Origin: an uncultured Desulfobulbaceae bacterium
Lineage (GTDB): Bacteria; Desulfobacterota; Desulfobulbia; Desulfobulbales; BM004
Reading direction: 5' to 3'
NCBI GenBank assembly: GCA_947259115.1
Contig: CAMYKS010000003.1
Coordinates: 248,001-312,000 of the forward strand
DNA: 64,000 nt
The notes under the pieces are model-generated. The model searched no databases, was not told the DNA's origin, and saw nothing but the letters and a program-made list of their open reading frames with translations. This document shows, piece after piece, positions 24,648 through 32,514 of this stretch. The number at the start of each line of letters is the position of its first letter. The first letter of the stretch is position 1. A program made the translations under genes and the position numbers.

Positions 24648-26132
24648 ATGAGTGACAGTCGGCATCCTGCATCTGGACGGGATAGACAAAAACCAATCCT
24701 AACCCCCCCTGGCACGGAGGGGAGCAGGAAAAAAGACAATCGTTTGACAGTACTGGTGCTGTCGCTGGGTCTGCTTTTTCTCCTTGGCTTGGCAGCAATG
24801 GTCATCTGGCTGCTGCCGCAATCAACTAAACTGCAGGATGAACATGCCAGCCAACCACCAACCCAGTTGCAAGCCCCGGCTGGCGAAACTGCAGCAAAGC
24901 AGCCCGATCCCACCAGAGCCGGAGTGGAACAGCATTTGGGAGAGTGGCTGAAGTTGCAGGCAAGGGCTGAGGCGGATAATGTTTCTGTCTGGGGTGCGGA
25001 TACCTATCCCTCCATTCTTGAAGAAACAGCCAGGGCTGATGAGCTGCTCCGGAAAAACTATTTCACAGAGGCGCTGGCATCATATAAAGAGGTAATCATA
25101 CGCCTGCAGGAACTGCTCTCCTCCAGGGAGGAGCGCCTTGCATCTGCACTTACTATGGGCGCTTTGGCTCTTGAAAATCATGACAGCAGCGAGGCAGCCA
25201 AAGCCTTTGACCTGGCCCTGGCCATTGATCCGTATAACCAAGAGGCAAAACAGGGGGCGGCCCGGGCCCGAAATCTTGATCAGGTCATCGCGCTGTATAA
25301 TAAAGGCCTGGGTTATGAAGGTGAGAATGACTTGAGGGCTGCGCGTAAAACACTGCAGGAAGCCGTTGCTCTTGATAATAAATTCAACCCGGCCGAAGAG
25401 GCCCTGCTGAGGGTTGAAGGGAGCCTGCGGCAAATTGCCTTTCAGGAGGCAATGAGTAAAATCCTTCTGGCACTTGCTGAAAATGATACTGCAGCTGCCC
25501 GCCTGTCGTTGGCTGCAGCGGCCAGTCTGCGCCCAACCGATACCAGCGTCCGGGATGCCGGTAAACGGCTGGCAGCAATGGAAAAGGCACAAAAGCTCAT
25601 ACATCTTCAGGGCAAAGCTGAAAGAATGGCTGCAGAGGAACGCTGGTCAGACGCCCTGCATGTTTATGACGAGGCCCTGGCAATAGAGCCGAATTTTGGT
25701 TTTGCGGAGGCAGGTCGCAAAATGGCCCGGCAGAGATTTGAACTTGACAGGAGCATGGTCCAGATACTGTCACAGCCGGCACGGTTACAGGAAAAAGGCC
25801 CGTTGCAGGAGGCTGAACATGTACTGGCAAAAGCCCGTAGTATTGATAACCCGGGTCCCAAACTTCAAAAGCAGTCCAGCAAGCTTTCTGAACTGGTGCG
25901 GACAGCATCTACTCCCGTTGAAATCACTCTGCGCTCTGATAATGAAACAAGCGTTATCATCTATCGAGTGAGCCGGTTCGGAAAATTTCTGGAAAAAAGG
26001 GTGACCCTGGTGCCCGGCAGCTATACCGTGGTGGGATCGCGCCCGGGATTCCGGGATGTGCGCCGGACCCTTACTGTTAAGGCTGCAGACAGTCCCATTG
26101 TCTTTGAAATACGCTGTGAGGAGCCGATTTGA
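24648..26132 (+). CDS. Inner-membrane TPR protein with C-terminal PEGA-like domain
   Basis: A 494-residue protein. A short cytoplasmic N-terminus is followed by one TM (about 33-57, LTVLVLSLGLLFLLGLAAMV) and a Pro/Gln linker. TPR-like helical repeats span about 120-400 (YFTEALASYKEVIIRLQ, AAKAFDLALAIDPYNQEA, RWSDALHVYDEALAIEPNFG). A beta domain at about 420-494 (SVIIYRVSRFGKFLEKRVTL, VPGSYTVVGSRPGFRDVRRT) resembles a PEGA surface domain. The topology puts the TPR and beta parts in the periplasm. It probably scaffolds the complex. It overlaps the next gene by 4 bp. Confidence 0.8.
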   Translation: MSDSRHPASGRDRQKPILTPPGTEGSRKKDNRLTVLVLSLGLLFLLGLAAMVIWLLPQSTKLQDEHASQPPTQLQAPAGETAAKQPDPTRAGVEQHLGEWLKLQARAEADNVSVWGADTYPSILEETARADELLRKNYFTEALASYKEVIIRLQELLSSREERLASALTMGALALENHDSSEAAKAFDLALAIDPYNQEAKQGAARARNLDQVIALYNKGLGYEGENDLRAARKTLQEAVALDNKFNPAEEALLRVEGSLRQIAFQEAMSKILLALAENDTAAARLSLAAAASLRPTDTSVRDAGKRLAAMEKAQKLIHLQGKAERMAAEERWSDALHVYDEALAIEPNFGFAEAGRKMARQRFELDRSMVQILSQPARLQEKGPLQEAEHVLAKARSIDNPGPKLQKQSSKLSELVRTASTPVEITLRSDNETSVIIYRVSRFGKFLEKRVTLVPGSYTVVGSRPGFRDVRRTLTVKAADSPIVFEIRCEEPI

Positions 26133-28531
26133 GCCGTTTGCTTGACATACGAGATACCAGGGGGACCACCCGTTACACAGATACCGATTTGCCGCTGACA
26201 ATCGGCAGCACCACCGGAGCCCATATCCTGCTGCAGGATGGCAAGGGGATTGAGGGATATATAGGAGTATCACAGGGATACCTCTTTATCCAGCCTGCTG
26301 AAAATTCAACATCCATATACCATAACGATCAGCATATTGAAGCATCCACCTGGATCAAGTCCGGTGATTCGACCAGGGTCGGTGGTTCTCTGCTGCATTA
26401 TATAATTTCAGGGGACCTTGTAGAAATCCACGTTTCAAGAGTGGCTGATCAGGATATAGTCATCCCGCCGGGGACTCCCCATCCTGAAGCTGTAGCAGCA
26501 AACGGGCCATTGCCTCGTATTACAAATGATAAACGACCTGGCGCCAGCAGAGCCAGGAGATGGAGTCTGCTGGCAGGCGGCCTGTTTCTCCTGCTTCTCT
26601 GTGCAGCAATTTTTATTCTGACCGCACGTCCCCTGGAGATAGCAGTCAGTCCTGAACCTGATACCATCTCCGTGTCGGGTTTCCCTCCGGTGGTCAAGTT
26701 TGGCAGCCATTTTCTGGGTCTTGCCGGAAATTACACGGTTCAGGCAACAAAGACAGGTTATGAAAAGCTCGAGGCGCCGGTTATTCTTTCAGAAGACGGA
26801 GTTAACCGTTATGCCTTTTCCCTTAATAAGTTGCCTGGCAGGGTTGCTTTTTTTACAACACCTGTGGATGGGGCAGCGGTATTTGTAGATGACCGGGGCA
26901 TCGGCTCAACACCTCTGAGCGATGTGGAGTTGGCAGCCGGTGAACACCGCATACGTATTGTCCGGGAGAGATATTTTGAGCAGGAACAGACGGTCCATAT
27001 TGAGGGTCTTGATAAAAAACAGCGCTTTGATTTTACCCTTGCGCCTGCCTGGGCAGAGGTTGCCCTGAAGACAGAGCCGGCCGGCGCAGCAGTGAGTATC
27101 GGCAATGAGGAATATGGCCCGACCCCGATTTTTATTGAACTGTTGGCCGGCAAGCATGCTGTAGTTTTCGCTAAACAGGACTATGCCACCCATACAATGG
27201 AACTTGAGGTGGAAGCGGGTACACAGATTTCACCCCCTGCCGTTGTCTTGCAGCCTGCTGCGGCAACTATTGTATTGCAAAGCAAGCCCGGCGGCGCAAC
27301 AGTAACGGTAGATTCTCTTTACCGTGGAAGAACGCCGCTTGAAATCGATATCAGTGCAAGAAATAAACACACTCTGCTGCTCAGCCTGGCCGGCTATGAA
27401 GATGTCAGTAGAAAAATCACACTGGAACCCGGAGAATCGAAGACTCTGTCATTCAATCTGCAGCCCCAGTATGGCATTATTTTTCTGACCGTTGAGCCGC
27501 CTGTGGCGGAGCTCTATATTGACGGGAAGCTCCATAACCCGGCAACGGACCGCCTGCAGCTGAAGGTGCGCGAGCATACCCTGGAAATCCGTGCCAATGG
27601 CTATAAGCCTGTGGTCCGCACTGTTACCCCGCAACAGAGTTACAGCCAGCAGATAGATATCCGGCTCATGCCGGAGGGGAAGATTGCCGAACAGGCCCCG
27701 CAGCCTGTCGGAAAAACCAGCGGCAGGGGGCAGCAGCTTATCCTCTTAAACCCTGTATCATTTCAAATGGGCACTTCAAAGGGCGAACAGGGGCGGCGAT
27801 CCAACGAACGCCAACATAAAGTCCTAATAACACGTCCTTTTTACCTGGGCAGCAAGGAGGTAAGCAACGGTGAATACCGTTTATTCAAGGCCAATCACCA
27901 TTCCGGTGCTTACTCGCGTAATACCCTTGACAAAGACCAGCAGCCGGCAGTCAATGTCACTTGGGAGGAGGCGATCCGTTATCTGAACTGGTTGAGCCGA
28001 CAGGATGGTCTTGTCCCATTCTACAGAGAAGAAAACGGTACAATGGTGCCGGTGGTGCCGTTTACCACTGGGTATCGCTTGCCGTTTGAGGCTGAATGGG
28101 CCTATGCGGCTCGGCAGGCAGGCAGGCAGGAGCCGGCACGCTATGGTTGGCCAGGCAGCTTCCCACCCCGGGAGAAGACCGGTAACTATGCCGATGAGTC
28201 AGCCAGGTCAATCCTTTCCGTTATAATTGACGGATATAATGATACGTTTGCGGTCAGCGGGCCGGTGGCCAGTTTCAATAATAATTCTGCTGGTTTTTTT
28301 GATCTGGATGGCAATGTCTCTGAGTGGTGTCACGATTTTTATACCTCCTATACCGGTCTTGCCGATGAAGTTAAAACAGATCCCATGGGACCGGCAGCCG
28401 GCACCCATCATGTGGTGAAAGGCGCCAGTTGGCGTGATGGCTCCATCACCGAACTGCGTCTCAGCTATCGTGGCTATAGCAGGGAGAAGCGTGATGATAT
28501 TGGTTTTCGTGTAGCGAGGTATGCACAATGA
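26129..28531 (+). CDS. FHA-like / PEGA-repeat / SUMF1-domain membrane protein
   Basis: An 800-residue mosaic. Residues about 1-100 form a degenerate FHA-like beta domain (LPLTIGSTTGAHILLQDG, SIYHNDQHIEASTWIKSGD); a TM lies at about 145-165. About five PEGA-type repeats follow (170-520: FFTTPVDGAAVFVDDRGIGS, LKTEPAGAAVSIGNEEYGPT, LQSKPGGATVTVDSLYRGRT, LTVEPPVAELYIDGKLHNPA). A C-terminal SUMF1/FGE-like domain spans about 540-800 (FYLGSKEVSNGEYRLFKA, GYRLPFEAEWAYAARQAGR, FDLDGNVSEWCHDFY). The FGE active-site cysteines are missing: KGASWRDGSITELRLSYRG has none. So it is probably a binding rather than sulfatase-activating module, displayed in the periplasm, with the FHA-like part in the cytoplasm. 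Confidence 0.85.
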   Translation: MSRLLDIRDTRGTTRYTDTDLPLTIGSTTGAHILLQDGKGIEGYIGVSQGYLFIQPAENSTSIYHNDQHIEASTWIKSGDSTRVGGSLLHYIISGDLVEIHVSRVADQDIVIPPGTPHPEAVAANGPLPRITNDKRPGASRARRWSLLAGGLFLLLLCAAIFILTARPLEIAVSPEPDTISVSGFPPVVKFGSHFLGLAGNYTVQATKTGYEKLEAPVILSEDGVNRYAFSLNKLPGRVAFFTTPVDGAAVFVDDRGIGSTPLSDVELAAGEHRIRIVRERYFEQEQTVHIEGLDKKQRFDFTLAPAWAEVALKTEPAGAAVSIGNEEYGPTPIFIELLAGKHAVVFAKQDYATHTMELEVEAGTQISPPAVVLQPAAATIVLQSKPGGATVTVDSLYRGRTPLEIDISARNKHTLLLSLAGYEDVSRKITLEPGESKTLSFNLQPQYGIIFLTVEPPVAELYIDGKLHNPATDRLQLKVREHTLEIRANGYKPVVRTVTPQQSYSQQIDIRLMPEGKIAEQAPQPVGKTSGRGQQLILLNPVSFQMGTSKGEQGRRSNERQHKVLITRPFYLGSKEVSNGEYRLFKANHHSGAYSRNTLDKDQQPAVNVTWEEAIRYLNWLSRQDGLVPFYREENGTMVPVVPFTTGYRLPFEAEWAYAARQAGRQEPARYGWPGSFPPREKTGNYADESARSILSVIIDGYNDTFAVSGPVASFNNNSAGFFDLDGNVSEWCHDFYTSYTGLADEVKTDPMGPAAGTHHVVKGASWRDGSITELRLSYRGYSREKRDDIGFRVARYAQ

Positions 28532-28761
28532 AAAAAATAGTCATGATTTGTATTTTTCTTCTGGCTGCAGCAGCAACGGCAGCTAGTGAACCGGGGACAG
28601 ATGGCGGCCGCGATGCAGGGGAAGACAAGGGTAAGCCGTCTCCTGCAGTCGAGGATGATGCTCAAGAAAAGTCAGCGCGGGATCCCAACTGGCCGCGCCC
28701 ATTTATCCCCAGTGATAAAATCGGCGCCGACTCGGTGGTCGCATTTCCAGCCGACATTTAA
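28528..28761 (+). CDS. Small secreted acidic protein
   Basis: A 77-residue protein with a clear Sec signal peptide (MKKIVMICIFLLAAAATAAS) and a short, charged, Pro-rich mature part (RDPNWPRPFIPSDKIGADS). It overlaps the previous gene by 4 bp (ATGA) and ends 14 bp before the ExbB-like gene, so it is an integral member of the operon. No family recognised. It may be a periplasmic accessory peptide of the complex. Confidence 0.7.
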   Translation: MKKIVMICIFLLAAAATAASEPGTDGGRDAGEDKGKPSPAVEDDAQEKSARDPNWPRPFIPSDKIGADSVVAFPADI

Positions 28762-28775
28762 CAGAGGAATAATTA

Positions 28776-29582
28776 ATGCCCAGGAAACTCCCGTTTGAAT
28801 TAATTTTTCAGATTTTCGCCCTGCTCATCTCTTTTATTATTGTACATGGGGCCTATGTAACACTGATCCGGCCCCAGGCAGAAAAATTTATAGCATTAGA
28901 GCAATCACGGCTGGCTGCAGATCCGGAGTATGTCCAGCAACGTAATTTCCATGTGGTGATTAAAGATTATGAACAGGAGACCTGTTTTATCCTGATGCTC
29001 TGGGCCATTGCCATCCTGGGCTATAAGGGAACGGTTTCATGGCGCCAGCGGCGCCAGCTGGATGAGGATCTTCTGCAGTTGCCGGCCAATATGCCGGTCG
29101 GCCCGGAAGATACCAGGGAGCTGACCAAGAGGCTTGATGAATTGCCCAAGGCCAGCCGCTATTATCTTCTGCCTCGGGCCCTGCGCACTTCCATCCTTCG
29201 GTTTGGCGCCACCCGCAATGTGCAGGATTCAGCCACCGCCGTCCGTGATCTCTGTGCTTCCGAGGGCGAAAGACTGGAATCGGAGCTTTCCACCATCCGC
29301 TATATTGCCTGGGCCATCCCCTCGGTTGGGTTTATCGGCACGGTCAGGGGTATCGGCGCGGCTCTTTCTCAGGCGAACAGGGCTGTGGAAGGTGATATTT
29401 CCGGGGTGACCCTGAGCCTGGGTGTGGCCTTCAATTCCACCTTTATCGCCCTGGTGATTTCCATAGTGTTGATGTTTTTTATCCATCAGCTGCAGCTCAT
29501 GCAGGAACGGTTGGTGCTTGATACCGAGTCCTGGTGCGACCACAACCTTATCAGCCGGTTGCGCATCCACCCGCAACCCTGA
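28776..29582 (+). CDS. MotA/TolQ/ExbB-family proton channel protein
   Basis: A 268-residue protein with four hydrophobic segments: about 7-30 and 68-88 at the N-terminus, and the signature pair at about 172-198 (AIPSVGFIGTVRGIGAAL) and 207-236 (GVTLSLGVAFNSTFIALVIS). The pair matches the TolQ/ExbB/MotA core (GxxGTVxGI...) that forms the pentameric stator around a two-helix ExbD/TolR core. An extra N-terminal TM pair and a ~90-residue cytoplasmic loop precede the core. With the two ExbD-like proteins encoded next, it should form an ion-driven rotary-type motor in the inner membrane. Confidence 0.88.
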   Translation: MPRKLPFELIFQIFALLISFIIVHGAYVTLIRPQAEKFIALEQSRLAADPEYVQQRNFHVVIKDYEQETCFILMLWAIAILGYKGTVSWRQRRQLDEDLLQLPANMPVGPEDTRELTKRLDELPKASRYYLLPRALRTSILRFGATRNVQDSATAVRDLCASEGERLESELSTIRYIAWAIPSVGFIGTVRGIGAALSQANRAVEGDISGVTLSLGVAFNSTFIALVISIVLMFFIHQLQLMQERLVLDTESWCDHNLISRLRIHPQP

Positions 29583-29592
29583 TTTCTCTGCC

Positions 29593-30687
29593 ATGCGACG
29601 CCGCAAAAGCCTCTCTCCTTTTAATCTGTCGTTTCTCGATATCATGTTCTGCGGCTTTGGTGCCGTTGTACTGCTGGTATTGGTAATCAACGCCGATACG
29701 CTGCGGTCGCGAAAGGAGCAGCATGAAGACCTGCGGGCCGAGGTCATGCGGCAGGAACTCGAGGTCCGGGCCGGAAGGGAACATCTCGCGGAAGTAAAGA
29801 ACAGCGTAAGGGTCACAGAAGACCAGGTCGTCATAACCCAGGGCAGATCAAGAGAGGTTCTGACACTTATAAAAGATATTGAGTTGGAGTTGGCTGACCT
29901 GCAAAACCTGACCCTGGCACGTAAAGAACATGTAAACGAGCTGCAGTCGGACCTGAAAACCCTGGATAAGGAGAATCGCAGGCTTGGCGCAGAATTGGAG
30001 GCAGATCAGGAACAGGGCAGGAAAGTCAGAAAATTTGAGGGTGAAGGCAACCGTCAGTATCTTACCGGACTTAAACTTGGCGGTAAAAGGGTGCTGGTGC
30101 TGCTTGACGTTTCGGCTTCCATGCTGGACCGCACCATTGTTAATGTCATTCGCCGCCGCAACATGGATGATGCAACCAAACGCTCTTCCCCCAAGTGGCG
30201 CCAGGCCCGAAAAACTGTCGAGTGGTTGATTGCCAACCTGCCGCCGGATTCCAGCCTGCAGGTCCATGCTTTTAATACGAAGTCCTTCCCTGTCCTGCCT
30301 GAAAGTGCAGGGAAGTGGATACCGGTAACAGATGGTGCAATGCTTGGAAAAATAGTCGGGGCCATGAATAAACAGGTGCCTGCTGACGGGACAAGTCTGG
30401 CAAATGGGTTTAAAGCTGCGGCAGGTATGTTGCCCAGACCCGACAATATACTGCTCATTACCGACGGCCTGCCGACGCAGGGGACCGGTAAAACAGGTAA
30501 AAAAGCGGTATCCGGCGAACAGCGCCTCAAGTTTTTTGAAAAGGCAGTCAAGCTTTTACCAAAAAATATCCCGGTGAATACCATTCTTTTTCCCATGGAA
30601 GGCGATCCCATGGCAGCGGTTCTTTTCTGGAAACTGGCAGTGGATACGGGCGGCTCCTTCCTGACACCAACGAGTGACTGGCCATGA
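29593..30687 (+). CDS. ExbD-like TM + coiled-coil + von Willebrand A domain protein (subunit 1)
   Basis: A 364-residue protein from ATG 29593, 10 bp after the ExbB-like stop. The single N-terminal TM, NLSFLDIMFCGFGAVVLLVL, carries Asp16 in the context SFLDIM, parallel to the proton-carrying PFIDVM of ExbD. A coiled coil spans about 36-145. A periplasmic VWA domain follows, with MIDAS motif LLDVSASML (about 170-178), ADGTSLANGF and ITDGLP. So the ExbD peptidoglycan/TonB-binding domain is replaced by a metal-dependent adhesion domain. It overlaps the next gene by 4 bp. Confidence 0.85.
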   Translation: MRRRKSLSPFNLSFLDIMFCGFGAVVLLVLVINADTLRSRKEQHEDLRAEVMRQELEVRAGREHLAEVKNSVRVTEDQVVITQGRSREVLTLIKDIELELADLQNLTLARKEHVNELQSDLKTLDKENRRLGAELEADQEQGRKVRKFEGEGNRQYLTGLKLGGKRVLVLLDVSASMLDRTIVNVIRRRNMDDATKRSSPKWRQARKTVEWLIANLPPDSSLQVHAFNTKSFPVLPESAGKWIPVTDGAMLGKIVGAMNKQVPADGTSLANGFKAAAGMLPRPDNILLITDGLPTQGTGKTGKKAVSGEQRLKFFEKAVKLLPKNIPVNTILFPMEGDPMAAVLFWKLAVDTGGSFLTPTSDWP

Positions 30688-31682
30688 AAAAGCAGCGCAA
30701 GGTAATAGATGTATTCAACCTTTCTTTTCTGGACGTGGTTTCCTGCGGTTTTGGGGCCATTATCCTGCTGCTGGTCATCTCCAAGGTCTCAGAACCCCTG
30801 GTGATTGAGAAAATGAGTGTGGACCTGAGCGGCCTGATAGTGCAGATGGAAGAGGAACTGTATGATATCCGCGGTGAAACCAGGATTATGAATCGGCAGC
30901 TGACTGATAAGCAGACACAGCTGTCCGAGTCTAAAGAGAAACTTGCCAGGCTTTTGGGGGACCTGTCAAAGATTAAGGGGCAGTTTAAGGCAGCCAGGAC
31001 AGATCATGCCTCCCAGACCATTATTGAAAAAGAGTTGCAGACTGCCAGACAAACCCTGAGCGAGGAGATGCGCCGGCTGCAGAATACGTATCAGCCGCCG
31101 AAAACCGACGCTGTGATCGGCGGTGTGCCGGTGGACAGTGAATACATTATTTTTATTGTCGATACCTCCGGATCAATGCAGCGTTACGCCTGGCCCCTTG
31201 TGCGCCGGAAGATGGAAGAGATCCTGGCCATCTACCCAAGGGTAAAAGGCATCCAGGTGATGAATGATATGGGGGACTATATGTTTTCGCAGTACAGCGG
31301 CCGCTGGATCCCGGACAGTCCGGCCCGGCGGCGTGCAATCCTGAAACAGCTCGCCTCGTGGGCGCCGTTTTCCAACTCAAGTCCGGTTGAAGGAATAACC
31401 AGTGCGATCCGGCGCTTTTATGCATCTGATAAAAAAATCAGCCTTTATGTGTTCGGCGATGACTTTTCCAGGGGCTCCATCCAGAATGTAGTGGATACAG
31501 TGGACAGTATCAACAAGACGCTCAGGGGGGGTGAAAGGCGGGTCCGCATTCATGCCGTAGGCTTTCCTGTCCTCTTTACCCAGGCTGCCGCCCAGATGAA
31601 TGTTGCTCGTTTTTCCGCTCTCATGCGGCGTTTAGCCGAAGACAATAACGGCAGTTTTGTGGGGTTGAACAGCTTGCGTTAA
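30684..31682 (+). CDS. ExbD-like TM + coiled-coil + von Willebrand A domain protein (subunit 2)
   Basis: A 332-residue paralogue of the preceding protein. The N-terminal TM FNLSFLDVVSCGFGAIILLL has Asp17 in SFLDVV, followed by a coiled coil (about 50-135) and a VWA domain with a perfect MIDAS, IVDTSGSMQ (about 158-166). The two start alike (VIDVFNLSFLDV versus LSPFNLSFLDI), and a heterodimer inside an ExbB-like pentamer is a natural model. The gene ends the operon, followed by a hairpin at 31747-31778. Confidence 0.85.
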   Translation: MKKQRKVIDVFNLSFLDVVSCGFGAIILLLVISKVSEPLVIEKMSVDLSGLIVQMEEELYDIRGETRIMNRQLTDKQTQLSESKEKLARLLGDLSKIKGQFKAARTDHASQTIIEKELQTARQTLSEEMRRLQNTYQPPKTDAVIGGVPVDSEYIIFIVDTSGSMQRYAWPLVRRKMEEILAIYPRVKGIQVMNDMGDYMFSQYSGRWIPDSPARRRAILKQLASWAPFSNSSPVEGITSAIRRFYASDKKISLYVFGDDFSRGSIQNVVDTVDSINKTLRGGERRVRIHAVGFPVLFTQAAAQMNVARFSALMRRLAEDNNGSFVGLNSLR

Positions 31683-31746
31683 CCTAATGAGTTGAAATCA
31701 TTGAACCTCCTGCGGAGTCTCCCTGCAGTCGCTTACCTGTCATCAG

Positions 31747-31778
31747 CCTTTTCACATAGCTTTACTATAGTGAAAAGG
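31747..31778 (+). terminator. Hairpin downstream of the envelope-cluster operon
   Basis: CCTTTTCAC-ATAG (31747-31759) pairs with CTATAGTGAAAAGG (31765-31778) with one bulged base, making a stem of about 13 bp. It is followed by a pyrimidine-rich rather than pure T tract, so terminator strength is uncertain. It lies between the convergent VWA operon and pgpA and could serve both. A wider pairing of GTTGAAATC with GATTTCAAC flanks it. Confidence 0.5.
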
Positions 31779-31886
31779 CCTCTTCCTTGGATCTTCTTCG
31801 ATTTCAACGCATTTAATTTATAGGTAAAGTTTTATTTGTGAAAATAGGATTTAAAAACTGAAGCAGGTACATGAATTCTGTGGAAT

Positions 31887-32339
31887 TTAGAAGACAAAAT
31901 AAAGCAAAAGCTGCAGAATAACCAGGCTGTAAATCCCGGCCACCACATCATCCAGCATGATGCCAAGGCCACCGTGGAAGCGCTGGTCAAAAAAGTTCAC
32001 CGGAAACGGCTTGAATACATCGAATATGCGAAAAAGGATAAAGCCAAGGGCCATGGTAAGGGGTGTTACAGGTACAGCGATCATGGTGATCAGCATGCCG
32101 ACGATCTCATCAATAACTATGATGCCCGGATCTTTTGAATCCAGTATTTTCTCAGCACCGCCTGCTGCAAAAAATCCCACAAAGAATAAACCGGCAACTA
32201 CTGCAAGATATACCGGCAAGCTGAGTGTGTGGAGCAGAAAGAAAAGCAATAAGCCAACAAGCGAACCCCATGTGCCTGGAGCTTTTGGCAGATAGCCGGA
32301 ATAGAAGCCGGTGGCTATTATCATTATTAATGTATGCAT
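31887..32339 (-). CDS. pgpA: Phosphatidylglycerophosphatase A
   Basis: A 150-residue integral membrane phosphatase. It has GYLPKAPGTWGSLVGLLLF near the N-terminus, DPGIIVIDEIVGMLITMIAV in the middle and FRIFDVFKPFPVNFFD then GGLGIMLDDVVAGIY, the full PgpA signature. It removes phosphate from phosphatidylglycerophosphate to give phosphatidylglycerol. It lies 175 bp downstream of larC on the same strand, separated by the inverted-repeat element at 32387-32478. Confidence 0.95.
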   Translation of the reverse strand: MHTLIMIIATGFYSGYLPKAPGTWGSLVGLLLFFLLHTLSLPVYLAVVAGLFFVGFFAAGGAEKILDSKDPGIIVIDEIVGMLITMIAVPVTPLTMALGFILFRIFDVFKPFPVNFFDQRFHGGLGIMLDDVVAGIYSLVILQLLLYFVF

Positions 32340-32386
32340 AAGAATGGCAAGAGTAATTTAAAAAAGTTTTAAAGGGAAAAAATATT

Positions 32387-32478
32387 AGAATATCGAATAT
32401 CGAACAAGGAATATTGAATCATGAAGTGGTTCTTCAATATTAATATTTCTAAATTGGACATTTATTATTCGATATTCT
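32387..32478. repeat. Intergenic palindromic element with 13-bp inverted ends
   Basis: AGAATATCGAATA at 32387-32399 is exactly inverted at 32466-32478 (TATTCGATATTCT). Inside, GGAATATTGAATCATGAAG and CTTCAATATTAATATTTC extend partial pairing, so the ~92-bp element can form one long AT-rich hairpin. It lies in the larC-pgpA spacer. Only one copy is seen in the window. Confidence 0.7.
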
Positions 32479-32514
32479 TCGGTTCTCTTTATACCCAAGC
32501 CCCCCTTGAATCCT

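Noticed and set aside
26129-28531. Sulfatase-activating formylglycine-generating enzyme
   Set aside because: The active-site cysteines of FGE are absent from the conserved C-terminal segment.
23407-31682. Zorya defence system
   Set aside because: A ZorA-like channel is present, but ZorB has a peptidoglycan-binding domain and Zorya needs helicase or nuclease partners; none is here.
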